Shown here in pieces: positions 45,041-53,779 of a stretch of DNA of 64,000 nt. The position numbers and the translations under genes were made by a program. The notes under the pieces are model-generated. The model made no database searches and was not told the origin of the DNA. It worked only from the letters and a program-made list of their open reading frames with translations. Source of the stretch: Anatilimnocola aggregata (GTDB lineage Bacteria > Planctomycetota > Planctomycetia > Pirellulales > Pirellulaceae); assembly GCF_007747655.1 (NCBI RefSeq), contig NZ_CP036274.1, forward strand, positions 3,100,001 through 3,164,000. Reading direction: 5' to 3'. Within the stretch, counting starts at the first letter, position 1. Each line of letters opens with the position of its first letter.

Positions 45041-46660
45041 TTAACTCAGTCGTGTTTCCAGTTCAGCCACCAGTTGATCCTGATGCACTCGCTTTTGTTC
45101 GAGCGAATCACGATCACGGACGGTAACTGTGCCATCCTGCAACGTCTGGCCATCGACGGTGATGCAGAACGGAGTTCCGACTTCGTCCTGACGACGATAG
45201 CGCCGGCCGACCGCGCCCTTCTCATCGTAAAAGACGTTCCACCGCTTCTTCAGCTTGCGATAAATGTCCTGGGCAATCTCGGGCATCCCTTCTTTCTTTA
45301 CAAGCGGAAAGATGGCCACTTTGATTGGCGCGATCCGCGGATGAAACTTCATCACCACGCGCGTCTGCAGCTTGCCGTTCTCGTCCGGAGCTTCGTCTTC
45401 GTGATAGGCCTCGCACAAGAATGCCAGCGTCGCTCGATCAGCACCAGCACTCGGCTCGATGACGTGCGGCGTGAACCGCTCGTTGGTCAACTCGTCGCGA
45501 TAGGTCAAATCCTTGCCGCTGCCGCGCCATTTCGGCTTGCCATCGGGGCCGAGTTGAACTTTCAAGTCTGGCTTTGAATCCGGATCGAGCTTCCCTTCCA
45601 TGTGACTGCGCAGGTCGAAGTCGCCACGATGCGCCACACCTTCGAGCTCGCCGTATTCACCCGCCGGCAGGAAGGGGAACGCATACTCGATGTCAGCAGT
45701 GCCGGTCGAATAATGGCTCAGTTCATCCTGGTGATGTTCACGCAGTTGCAAGCGTTCACTCGACAAGCCGAGATCGGTGTACCACTTCATCCGGCGATCG
45801 CGCCAGTATTCGTACCACTTGCGCGACGTGCTCGGATGACAGAAGAACTCGATTTCCATCTGTTCGAACTCGCGCGAACGGAACGTAAAATTCTTCGGCG
45901 TGATTTCGTTGCGAAAACTCTTGCCAGATTGCGCAATACCGAACGGAACTCGCACGCGCGTGCTGTCGCAGACGTTCTTGAAGTTGACGAAAATACCTTG
46001 AGCCGTTTCGGGACGCAAAAATGCAGCATCTTCTTCGGTGCCGAGCGCGCCGACGATCGTCTTGAACATCAGGTTAAAGTCGCGCGGTTCGGTCAGCGTG
46101 TTCAGTTCGCTCGCATCGGGACCGAGCACCTTCACGCGATCGGGTACCGAGATCGTCGAGTATGAGACGTGGCTGTCGACGACGATCTTCGTCTCCTTGC
46201 CGCCGAACAGTTTGCTCACCTTCTTATCAAACGTGTTCGAGAGTCCCTTGGCGAACTCTTCTGGCTCTTTCATCGACGAAACCCAACCAACCGTCTGGCC
46301 GTCGATCTGGACGGGAAAGCAGCGGATGTGATCGGCCCGGTAACGGCCTTTCGATTCCTTGCAGTCGACCATTTTGTCGACAAACAAGTCGTAGTGGCCC
46401 GAGACCTTCCATACCTGCGGATGCATGATGATCGAGCAATCGAGGCCGACCATTTCATACGCGGCGGGGGCGCCGGGCAACGTCACCAGGTCGTCGTGGC
46501 CGCTGACCATGTCCCGCCACCAGGCGTCCTTGATGTTTCGCTTCAGTTCCACGCCCAGCGGGCCGTAGTCCCAGAAACCATTGAGGCCGCCGTAGATTTC
46601 GCTCGATTGAAATAGAAATCCGCGCCTCTTGCAGAGCGAAACCAGTTTTTCCATGTCCAT
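45041..46660 (-). CDS. glyQS: Glycyl-tRNA synthetase (dimeric type)
   Basis: The 539-aa protein is the single-chain alpha-2 class II synthetase: SLCKRRGFLFQSSEIYGGLNGFWDYGPLGVELKRNI at the N-terminus, then FRNEITPKNFTFRSREFEQME (motif 2) and VIEPSAGADRATLAFL (motif 3, Arg in the ATP site). A C-terminal anticodon-binding domain follows. It is not split into alpha and beta subunits. ATG codons at 46660 and 46654 are both possible. The 46661-47128 upstream gap contains an inverted repeat at 46842-46870. Confidence 0.96.
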   Translation of the reverse strand: MDMEKLVSLCKRRGFLFQSSEIYGGLNGFWDYGPLGVELKRNIKDAWWRDMVSGHDDLVTLPGAPAAYEMVGLDCSIIMHPQVWKVSGHYDLFVDKMVDCKESKGRYRADHIRCFPVQIDGQTVGWVSSMKEPEEFAKGLSNTFDKKVSKLFGGKETKIVVDSHVSYSTISVPDRVKVLGPDASELNTLTEPRDFNLMFKTIVGALGTEEDAAFLRPETAQGIFVNFKNVCDSTRVRVPFGIAQSGKSFRNEITPKNFTFRSREFEQMEIEFFCHPSTSRKWYEYWRDRRMKWYTDLGLSSERLQLREHHQDELSHYSTGTADIEYAFPFLPAGEYGELEGVAHRGDFDLRSHMEGKLDPDSKPDLKVQLGPDGKPKWRGSGKDLTYRDELTNERFTPHVIEPSAGADRATLAFLCEAYHEDEAPDENGKLQTRVVMKFHPRIAPIKVAIFPLVKKEGMPEIAQDIYRKLKKRWNVFYDEKGAVGRRYRRQDEVGTPFCITVDGQTLQDGTVTVRDRDSLEQKRVHQDQLVAELETRLS

Positions 46661-46841
46661 GGTAGGTCGGCAGTTTGTAAGGAAGTGAAATGGCCGGTCC
46701 TGACACGGCGTCAGGCTCTTCCGCGAAACTAAAGAGTGTACGTTCTCTTGGCAGGTTCGGTCTATGCCGGGGACGGGTCCGCCTGCCTGACAACGCCTGT
46801 GACGTAAGTCCTCGAGCGCGACCTGCCAGTTTCAACCAACT

Positions 46842-46870
46842 TGTCCAACAATCACCCCGATTGTTGGACA
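46842..46870. promoter_or_regulatory. Perfect 12-bp inverted repeat upstream of glyQS
   Basis: TGTCCAACAATC / GATTGTTGGACA with a 5-base centre. A third half-site, CATTGTTGGACAC, lies at 46924-46936. The repeat lies about 180 bp upstream of glyQS. It could be an operator or a hairpin; nothing else in 46661-47128 looks coding. Confidence 0.5.
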
Positions 46871-47128
46871 CTCACCCGCGCCGTTGCCGAGAAATACGCT
46901 ATCGCGCGTCCAGCAATGGGATTCATTGTTGGACACCCCCCTTGGGTGTGTACGCTCGACTTACGGCGATTTGCTACTGCGATCGGTAGGCGAGAATTAA
47001 CTGCTGGAGACAATGTCTCTAAAACGCCCAAGCAAGCCACCAACTTTTCAAAGAACGCAAACCTTCCAATCATACGAGGTCGCGTGGACTAGCTTGGTCC
47101 TGACGCGGGCAGTTTTTGGCTCTGCTGT

Positions 47129-47211
47129 AGGTCACATCGGCCCGATGTGACCTTGGATTGGCGAACACGCGCTGTCGTGCCAATCAAGGTTACATCCGGC
47201 GGATGTAACCT
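47129..47211. repeat. REP-like palindrome cluster between comB and glyQS
   Basis: AGGTCACATCGG / CCGATGTGACCT (47129-47153) and AGGTTACATCCG / CGGATGTAACCT (47187-47211), both perfect, enclose a weaker GATTGGC / GCCAATC pair. It has the same words and order as the cluster before argG at 9135-9241. It ends five bases before the comB stop. Confidence 0.78.
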
Positions 47212-47216
47212 ACTTG

Positions 47217-47978
47217 CTACTTCGCCGTAATCCGCCAGCTCGTAAGATCCAATTCGGCAACGAGGTCGAACTGGTCGATCTGGGCGGCCAGGTCGATATC
47301 GTTCTCGTGGCCAATGTCGATCAGGTTGCGGCCGCCGCGACTGGCTCGCAGGGCCTGGCCGAGGGGCGAAGTACCGGTCAAGTCGCCGACTGCGGAGCGC
47401 CAGGCATCGGCTGCGATATCGGCCTGGTCGTTGGTCTTAAACTCCAGGCCCGTCAATCGCGACAGATCATCGACGATCGCGCCGGCCAGCAGCGTGTCCT
47501 CGCGAGTCACGTGGCCATCGGTGCCGGCGCAAACAATGTCGATTTCGCTTTCATCTGCCAATTCACGACAGACGGCTGAGAGATTGACGAAGCTGGCGAG
47601 GAGCACACGCTTGGCCAGCTTGCAACGTTGCATTGCCCGCGTGCCGTTCGTCGTCGTGAAGATCACCGTCTTGCCGCCAACCACTTGCTCGCTATATTCC
47701 GCCGGCGAGTTCCCCAGTTGGAAACCTTCGATTCGCAGGCCGCCCCGTTCGCCGCCCAGTAAGACTCCAGCGCCGATGAGTTTCGCTTTCGCGCGTGCAT
47801 CGTCGACATTCAAAAACGGCAGCACTTCGCGCGCGCCATTGGCCAGCGCATGGACGACGGTCGTCGTCGCGCGGAGCACGTCGATGACAACAGCGGTCTT
47901 GCCCGCCAGTTGTGGCGGCTCGACCAAATCGGGCAACAAGTGTACGGCCACAGTGCGAACGGTCTTGCCAGCAGGCAT
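47217..47978 (-). CDS. comB: 2-phosphosulfolactate phosphatase family protein
   Basis: The 253-aa product matches the ComB family: VVIDVLRATTTVVHAL near residue 30, VLLGGERGGLRIEGFQLGNSPAEY, VIFTTTNGTRAMQRC, and DDQ-type acid patches. ComB dephosphorylates 2-phosphosulfolactate in coenzyme M synthesis in methanogens; many bacteria have a homologue of unknown role. No comA, comC or sulfolactate genes are adjacent. GAAGGTGAAGGAA precedes ATG 47978. A strong hairpin lies upstream at 48028-48103. Confidence 0.9.
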   Translation of the reverse strand: MPAGKTVRTVAVHLLPDLVEPPQLAGKTAVVIDVLRATTTVVHALANGAREVLPFLNVDDARAKAKLIGAGVLLGGERGGLRIEGFQLGNSPAEYSEQVVGGKTVIFTTTNGTRAMQRCKLAKRVLLASFVNLSAVCRELADESEIDIVCAGTDGHVTREDTLLAGAIVDDLSRLTGLEFKTNDQADIAADAWRSAVGDLTGTSPLGQALRASRGGRNLIDIGHENDIDLAAQIDQFDLVAELDLTSWRITAK

Positions 47979-48027
47979 GCGTCGATTCCTTCACCTTCGT
48001 AGCGTGGGCTTTAGCTCCTGGACTGCT

Positions 48028-48103
48028 GAGCCGGAAGCGTCAGCGTCCGGAGAGTTCTCTTACTCGAGGGCCAATTCTCTCCGGGCGCTGACGCTTCCGG
48101 CTC
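48028..48103. repeat. Long hairpin with 27-bp arms upstream of comB
   Basis: The left arm (48028-48054) and right arm (48077-48103) pair at 26 of 27 positions with a 22-base loop. The arms begin GAGCCGGAAGCGTCAGCG and end in GAG/CTC. It could end transcription of the P-type ATPase gene and is the strongest single hairpin I saw. Confidence 0.8.
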
Positions 48104-48160
48104 AATAGAGACAAAATGCAGTTTAGCGATTTGAACTAGCAGAGGGACTGAGGAAGAAAG

Positions 48161-50854
48161 TCACTCAGCCTTCAGCCAAGGTGCTTGTTTGAACAACAGC
48201 TCGATGACGGAGACCGGCACAAAGGCCAGGCCAACGATCAGCAGCCAGTTTTCCAGCGTTAAGTCTCCAGCACGGAAGACGTCGCGCACGCCAGGCGTCA
48301 ACACTACCACCAATTGCAATGTGGCAGAAGCGGCGGCAGCGATCAGCAAGTAGCGGTTGCTAAAGGGGCCCAGCCGCCAGAAGTTATAGGTCAGACTGCG
48401 GGCCGAAAGACTACGCAGGATCTCGGAGAACACCAGCACGCAGAAGGCTGTCGCTTGTGCCTGGTGCAAGTTGCTGCCGTCCGAGTTCAATACCCACAGG
48501 AACGCACCGAGCGTGACGGCCGCTTCGAGCAGGCCTTGCGAGACAATGGTGAAGACTCGTGTCGCCGATAGAACCGGCTCTTTGAGCCCGCGGGGATGCC
48601 GTTTCATGATGCCCGGCTCGGGTGGTTCGAGTGTTAGCGCGAGCGCAGGCAAGCCATCGGTGACGAGATTAATCCAGAGCAAATGGATGGCAATGAGCGG
48701 AGCGGGAAAGCCAAACAAAATGGCAATGAACATCAGCGCCAACTCACCAAAATTGCACGACAGCAGATAGGCGAGCACTTTCTCGATGTTGTCGTAGATC
48801 GAACGCCCTTCTTCGACGGCGGCAATGATCGTGGCGAAATTGTCGTCGGCGAGTACCATGTCTGATGCACCCTTGGTGACATCGGTACCCGTAATGCCCA
48901 TCGCAATGCCGATATCCGCAGCCTGAATAGCCGGGGCATCGTTCACGCCATCGCCGGTCATCGCGACCACTTCGCCGTTCTTCTTCAGGGCCTTCACGAT
49001 TCGCTGCTTATGCTCGGCCGAGACACGAGCGAATACGGCGATCTGCGGCAACTTCTCGCGCAGTTCCTCATCCTCCATTTTGTCGAGCTCTTGGCCGGTG
49101 ACGGCGATCGACTTGTCGTCGGCGACGGCCAATTCGCGAGCAATCGCCAGGGCAGTAGCTGGATGATCGCCGGTAATCATCAGCGGACGGATGCCGGCAG
49201 TGCGTCCCGTTCGGACGGCTGCCTTGGCCTCGTCGCGCGGTGGGTCGATCATGCCGACCAGGGCCACGAGCACGAGATCTCTTTCCAATCCTTCTGCAGT
49301 TGCTTTGAAATCCCTCTCACTAGCCGGGCGATGCGCCAGAGCCAGTACGCGCAGGGCGCGCTCGGCCATTTGATTGCATTGAGCCAATATTTCTGTTTGC
49401 TGACTTTCGCCGAGTTCCATGACCTCGTCTCCCCGCTGCATTTGTTTGCAGAGGGGCAAGATCGACTCGGGAGCACCTTTCGCCAGGACGACGTGGCGAT
49501 CGTCGATGGTGGCCACGACCGACATCCGCTTGCGCTGCGAATCGAAAGGGGCCTCGTGAAGAATGCGCTGCTGATTGCGGCCGATCTCGACGCCCGCCTT
49601 GCTCGCAGCCACGAGCAAAGCACCTTCCGTCGGATCGCCAATGACCGTCCAGGTTCCGTCCTTCTCCTGCAATTGTGCCGAGTTGCACCAGGCGGCAATC
49701 TGCATCGCCTGAATCAACAGGGGCAGTTGCTGGGGATTGATCTGCTCTTCATTCTTCGCGACGAGAAAATCCCCCTCGGGCTTGTAGCCGCCACCGGTGA
49801 CTTTCAACTGCATTTCGTGCAGCACGATTTCGCGCACCGTCATTTCGTTGCGGGTAAGCGTGCCGGTTTTGTCGGAGCAGACAATCGTTACACTGCCGAG
49901 CGTTTCGACGCTCGCCAGTTTGCGCACGATGGCGTTCCGCTTGACCATTCGCTGCAAGCCGAGCGCCAGGGCAATGGTTACCACAGCTGGCAGTCCTTCG
50001 GGAACTGCAGCGACACCGAGGCTCACGGCGAGGAGAAGCGTTTCGGTCCAGTCGTCGGGTTTGCGCCACAATTGCAGCGCAAAGATGAGGGCGATGGCGC
50101 CAAGGCAAAAGACGACGAGAGTCTTCGTGAGCGTGCCGAGTCGCTTTTGCAGGGGCGTCGCTTCTTCTTGATGTTTGTCGAGCAGTCCGGCGATTTTGCC
50201 GAGCTCGGTATGCATGCCCGTGGCGACAACGATGGCCGTGGCCTTGCCAGCCGTCACCACCGTGCCCAAGTAAGCATGGTTTACGCGATCTGCGAGCGGC
50301 GTATCTTCGGCCAGTTCCTGAGTCGACTCTTTGTCGACGGGAACCGATTCGCCGGTGAGTGGCGACTCGTTCACCTGCAAGCTGCTGGCGTGATTCAAAC
50401 GGACATCGGCCGGGATTTGATCTCCCGCTTCGAGCTCCAAGCAATCGCCCGGCACCAGATCGCGGGCGGGAAGTGCGCGCAGTTTGCCGTCGCGCAGCAC
50501 CTTGGCCTGGGGCTGCGATAGTTGACGCAGGGCTGCCAGCGCCTGCCCTGCGCGCTCTTCCTGCACAAAGCCGATGACGCCATTGAGGATGATAATCGCG
50601 ATGATCGCAATCGCGTCGGTCCATTCCTGCAAGACGATCGACAGGATGGCCGCTCCGATGAGTAACAGCACCATCAAGTCGGTGAAGTGGAGCAGAAAAC
50701 GGATCCACACCGGTCGCGGAGGTTTCTCGGCTAGTTCGTTCCAACCATGTTCGGCGCGTCGCTGTTCGACATCTGCTTCACTCAGTCCGCGCGCGGGGTC
50801 GACGCGAAAAAGCTCTGCGACTTGCTGAGGCGACTGAGAGTGGGTGGCAGGCAT
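48161..50854 (-). CDS. P-type calcium-transporting ATPase
   Basis: The 897-aa protein has the P2-type layout: a cytoplasmic N-terminus, TM helices, TGES (residues 167-170) in the actuator domain, PEGLPA (285-290) in helix M4, CSDKTGTLT with the phosphorylated Asp328, GDGVNDAPAI in the P domain and a C-terminal cation-ATPase domain with six helices. PEGLPA and the length suggest Ca2+ or a related divalent cation. It is expected in the cytoplasmic membrane. It follows the lipid kinase gene by distance only (25 bp between starts and stops on the same strand), so co-transcription is possible. Confidence 0.93.
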   Translation of the reverse strand: MPATHSQSPQQVAELFRVDPARGLSEADVEQRRAEHGWNELAEKPPRPVWIRFLLHFTDLMVLLLIGAAILSIVLQEWTDAIAIIAIIILNGVIGFVQEERAGQALAALRQLSQPQAKVLRDGKLRALPARDLVPGDCLELEAGDQIPADVRLNHASSLQVNESPLTGESVPVDKESTQELAEDTPLADRVNHAYLGTVVTAGKATAIVVATGMHTELGKIAGLLDKHQEEATPLQKRLGTLTKTLVVFCLGAIALIFALQLWRKPDDWTETLLLAVSLGVAAVPEGLPAVVTIALALGLQRMVKRNAIVRKLASVETLGSVTIVCSDKTGTLTRNEMTVREIVLHEMQLKVTGGGYKPEGDFLVAKNEEQINPQQLPLLIQAMQIAAWCNSAQLQEKDGTWTVIGDPTEGALLVAASKAGVEIGRNQQRILHEAPFDSQRKRMSVVATIDDRHVVLAKGAPESILPLCKQMQRGDEVMELGESQQTEILAQCNQMAERALRVLALAHRPASERDFKATAEGLERDLVLVALVGMIDPPRDEAKAAVRTGRTAGIRPLMITGDHPATALAIARELAVADDKSIAVTGQELDKMEDEELREKLPQIAVFARVSAEHKQRIVKALKKNGEVVAMTGDGVNDAPAIQAADIGIAMGITGTDVTKGASDMVLADDNFATIIAAVEEGRSIYDNIEKVLAYLLSCNFGELALMFIAILFGFPAPLIAIHLLWINLVTDGLPALALTLEPPEPGIMKRHPRGLKEPVLSATRVFTIVSQGLLEAAVTLGAFLWVLNSDGSNLHQAQATAFCVLVFSEILRSLSARSLTYNFWRLGPFSNRYLLIAAAASATLQLVVVLTPGVRDVFRAGDLTLENWLLIVGLAFVPVSVIELLFKQAPWLKAE

Positions 50855-50879
50855 GGATTCAATCTTGAGAGCAGGTTGG

Positions 50880-51839
50880 TCAAGCCGTGGGCACTGCTGA
50901 TTGTACTGCAGGAGTCTGCGGGCCGAGGATGACTGGCAGTCGCGAGGGATGAACGGTAATGGTCAGTTCCGAGGCAGTGAACTCCTGGCCATCGACAGCC
51001 CAGGCAAACGGCTGCTGCGAGCGGAAGGTGACTTTCTTTGCTTTCCGCGCGAGGATCAGATCGTGTTCGTGGGGATCGCCGACCACATACGTCAGCGCCA
51101 GTTGCGCGAGTTGTACGCCCGTCCCATCGAGCACGATGACCGCATCGAGCAGTCCATCGTCGAGCAGGGCATTCGGTGCCACCGGCAGGCCTGCGCCGGC
51201 ACAGCGACCATTGGCCACAAACAAATTGAGCACGTTCAACTGCTGCGGCGGCTCATCGTCGAATTGCACTTCGACCGGATAAACTTCCAGATTGTTCAGC
51301 ACTTCGATCGCGCCGCGCAAAAAGCAGAACGCGCCCCATTGCTGCTTCATCTCGTCCGTCAGTTGCTGGGTGTATTGCCCGGTGTTGCCCCCGGCCAACA
51401 TGTTCGCCCCATACCGCTGAAAGTCGCCGGCGCTGGACTTGCCGTGCAGTTGAAACACATCGAGTCGTCGGGGGTTTTCGGTGAGAATCAAAGGGGCTGC
51501 TTCGACGGCCGAGAGGGGCAGGCCGAGCGAACGGGCATAGTCGTTGCCCGTGCCCGAGGGGAGCACCGCGAGCGCGATGTTGGGCTTGCCAGTTTGCAGG
51601 ATGGCATCGGAGACGACGTTAATCACGCCATCGCCACCGGCCGCGGCGATGCAGGTGGCACCTTGGTCAATGAGTTGGCGAGTTAGTTCTGCCGAGTGCT
51701 GTTCCGACTTGGTCACATGCACTTCGACATGGCTGCCCAGTTCGGTTTTGATCTGCTCCAGCGAAGCAGCGTTTCGCTCCTGCGGTCCCGCATTGGGGTT
51801 CCAAAGGATGGGGATTTTCCGAGAGGAACTTTGATTCAT
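50880..51839 (-). CDS. Diacylglycerol kinase/YegS-like lipid kinase
   Basis: From ATG 51839 (MNQSSSRKIPILWNPNAGP) the product has 319 residues; 20 codons of frame before it are not conserved. Signatures are ILWNPNAGP, AAAGGDGVINVVSDAIL (GGDG, catalytic loop) and VLPSGTGNDYARSLGLPL, then a beta-sandwich domain ending in the acidic AWAVDGQEFTASELTI. It phosphorylates a lipid. It lies between the ATPase gene (25 bp) and the adaptor gene of the export operon (72 bp). Confidence 0.9.
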   Translation of the reverse strand: MNQSSSRKIPILWNPNAGPQERNAASLEQIKTELGSHVEVHVTKSEQHSAELTRQLIDQGATCIAAAGGDGVINVVSDAILQTGKPNIALAVLPSGTGNDYARSLGLPLSAVEAAPLILTENPRRLDVFQLHGKSSAGDFQRYGANMLAGGNTGQYTQQLTDEMKQQWGAFCFLRGAIEVLNNLEVYPVEVQFDDEPPQQLNVLNLFVANGRCAGAGLPVAPNALLDDGLLDAVIVLDGTGVQLAQLALTYVVGDPHEHDLILARKAKKVTFRSQQPFAWAVDGQEFTASELTITVHPSRLPVILGPQTPAVQSAVPTA

Positions 51840-51911
51840 GGGATTCAGTTCGGCAGGGCTAGCGGGATGAGCAGTCGACGCCGCGCCCAGCCGATGCAAT
51901 TGACGTGCCGT

Positions 51912-52997
51912 TCACATGGCAGTTGTCAATACTGCGGGTTCGCCCGAATCGAGAAACACGTCCATCTGTTGGCCCACGTAGAGGGCTTCGGCCGTGTCAT
52001 CCACTTCATAAATGACCTGCAACACACGCGTGTCGACCCGCTCGGTGTTGTCACCGGTAAGTGACCGCTTGGGAACCACGTAGGGTTCCACGCGGACAAA
52101 GTTTAACTTGATCGGCCGGATGTTATTGCCGCGAGCATAAGCTTTGGCGGGCATTCCTTTCGAGAATCGCGCGATATCCTGCTCGTCGATATCGACCCGC
52201 ACGCGCAGGCGGGCGAGATCGCCCAGGACGATCAATTCTTTATTGGGCGGCGCCGAGACAAACTCGCCGGGCCGCACGCTGACTTGCAGAATCTGCCCGC
52301 TGGTCGGGGCGCGAACGAGGCAGCGCTCGATATCGGTCTTGGTCATTTCCATTTGGGCCTTGGCCTGTTCAATGGCCGCTTGCGCGATCAACTTGTCCGG
52401 CTTCCAGGCACCGGCTTTCAGTTCATTCAATTCCGCCGTCGCTTGCGCCTGTTGGGCCAGCGATTCTTCATAAGTCATGCGCTTGGTGTTGTTCTCTTCG
52501 GCACCGATCGCGCCGGAACCCAGCAGCTTGGCCGAACGATTGTATTGATCGAGCCACAACCTGACTTTGGCTTCGGCCGCTGCCACGCGGGCTTCGGCTG
52601 GGGGCAATTCTTCCGGCCGCGGCATCATGTCGAGCTTGGCAAGTTGCGCTTCGGCTGCTCTTAAACTGGCGGTTTGCCAGGCGAGTTGCGACTTGAGATG
52701 ACGATCGTCGACGCGGAACAGGGGAGTGCCGGCCGTGACTTCCTGCCCCACTTTATCGGATGGCACAAAGACTTCGAGCACGACACCCGACAACGGCGAA
52801 CCGATGGCGATGTTTTCGCTGCGCGGTTCGACGATGCCAGCGGCGGCAATCGACTTGAGATATGGATTGCGGGCCGGCAATGTCGGCGGCTGTAACTTCG
52901 GCAATTCTTGCTCGGCCGAGAGAATATGGAACACGCCGAACACGAGCATCGACAATGCCCCGAGGGGCACGACATACAGAATCAACTTGCGGAACAT
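51912..52997 (-). CDS. HlyD-family periplasmic adaptor of an ABC exporter
   Basis: From ATG 52997 (MFRKLILYVVPLGALSMLVF) the product has 361 residues. An N-terminal membrane anchor leads to GIVEPRSENIAIGSPLSGVV (lipoyl-like strand), a coiled-coil hairpin from about 100 to 200 (AAEAQLAKLDMM; QQAQATAELNEL), then the second lipoyl half (CLVRAPTSGQILQVSVRPGEF) and a beta-barrel domain. It links the inner-membrane ABC pump to the outside. It starts 13 bp after the ATP-binding gene stop. Confidence 0.92.
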   Translation of the reverse strand: MFRKLILYVVPLGALSMLVFGVFHILSAEQELPKLQPPTLPARNPYLKSIAAAGIVEPRSENIAIGSPLSGVVLEVFVPSDKVGQEVTAGTPLFRVDDRHLKSQLAWQTASLRAAEAQLAKLDMMPRPEELPPAEARVAAAEAKVRLWLDQYNRSAKLLGSGAIGAEENNTKRMTYEESLAQQAQATAELNELKAGAWKPDKLIAQAAIEQAKAQMEMTKTDIERCLVRAPTSGQILQVSVRPGEFVSAPPNKELIVLGDLARLRVRVDIDEQDIARFSKGMPAKAYARGNNIRPIKLNFVRVEPYVVPKRSLTGDNTERVDTRVLQVIYEVDDTAEALYVGQQMDVFLDSGEPAVLTTAM

Positions 52998-53010
52998 CGT
53001 TTGAATCCTC

Positions 53011-53760
53011 CTATCCACTCACGCCGGCTGTCTCGAGCCGACCTTCGGGCTGTTTGCCTTGTTCGATTTTTTCCACGCGACCATCGACCATGTGCACAAT
53101 GCGATCGCCATAGTTGAAAACGCGATTGTCGTGCGTCACTACCACCACCGCGCGATCGTGCTGCACAGCGACGCGCGTGATAAGTTGCATGACGGTTTGC
53201 CCCGACTGGGCATCGAGAGCCGCGGTCGGTTCGTCGCACACCAGCAGTCGCGGTTGGTGAATGAGGGCTCGCGCGATCGCCACCCGCTGTTGCTGACCGC
53301 CAGAAAGTTGCGAAGGAAAGGCATTCGCGCGGCTGCCGAGTCCCACTTCTTCGAGCACTTCTTTCGCGCGCTTCACAGCGGCATGGCGATACTCGCCTTT
53401 GATGACCAGCGGCACGCAAGCGTTCTCGGCAGCGGTGAGCGCCGGGAGCAAGTTGTACTGCTGAAAAACGAAGCCGATGTTCTGCGCGCGAAAGTTCACC
53501 AGGCGACCGCCACGTAGTTGCTTCAAATCTTGGCCGAGCAACTTCACTTCGCCCGCAGTGGGATTGAGCAAGCCGGCAATGATCGAGATGAGGGTGGTCT
53601 TGCCACAGCCCGAGGGGCCGACGAGGAGCGTCATCTCGCCGTAGTTTACTTGCAGATCGACGCCGCGCAGCGCCAGCACGCGGGTATCGCCGGAACCGAA
53701 CTCTTTTGTTACGCGCCGGCAATCGACGGCAACAGCGGTGGTGATAGCAGGGGCGGTCAT
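53011..53760 (-). CDS. ABC transporter ATP-binding protein (MacB/DevA-type)
   Basis: From ATG 53760 the product has 249 residues; 22 codons of open frame upstream overlap the permease gene and are unlikely to be used. Walker A is GPSGCGKTTLISIIAGL, the Q-loop FVFQQYNLLPALTAAENACVP, the signature LSGGQQQRVAIARALI, Walker B LLVCDEPTAALD, the H-loop VVTHD. It powers the neighbouring permease. In the operon it stands after the permease and before the adaptor. Confidence 0.95.
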   Translation of the reverse strand: MTAPAITTAVAVDCRRVTKEFGSGDTRVLALRGVDLQVNYGEMTLLVGPSGCGKTTLISIIAGLLNPTAGEVKLLGQDLKQLRGGRLVNFRAQNIGFVFQQYNLLPALTAAENACVPLVIKGEYRHAAVKRAKEVLEEVGLGSRANAFPSQLSGGQQQRVAIARALIHQPRLLVCDEPTAALDAQSGQTVMQLITRVAVQHDRAVVVVTHDNRVFNYGDRIVHMVDGRVEKIEQGKQPEGRLETAGVSG

Positions 53761-53779
53761 CGTTGGTCTCGAAACATTC

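Noticed and set aside
46690-46989. 99-codon plus-strand frame upstream of glyQS
   Set aside because: It crosses the inverted repeat, is rich in Arg/Pro and has no ribosome site; probably non-coding.
49010-50521. 503-codon plus-strand frame opposite the P-type ATPase gene
   Set aside because: Antisense shadow of a clear P-ATPase; the translation has no domain.
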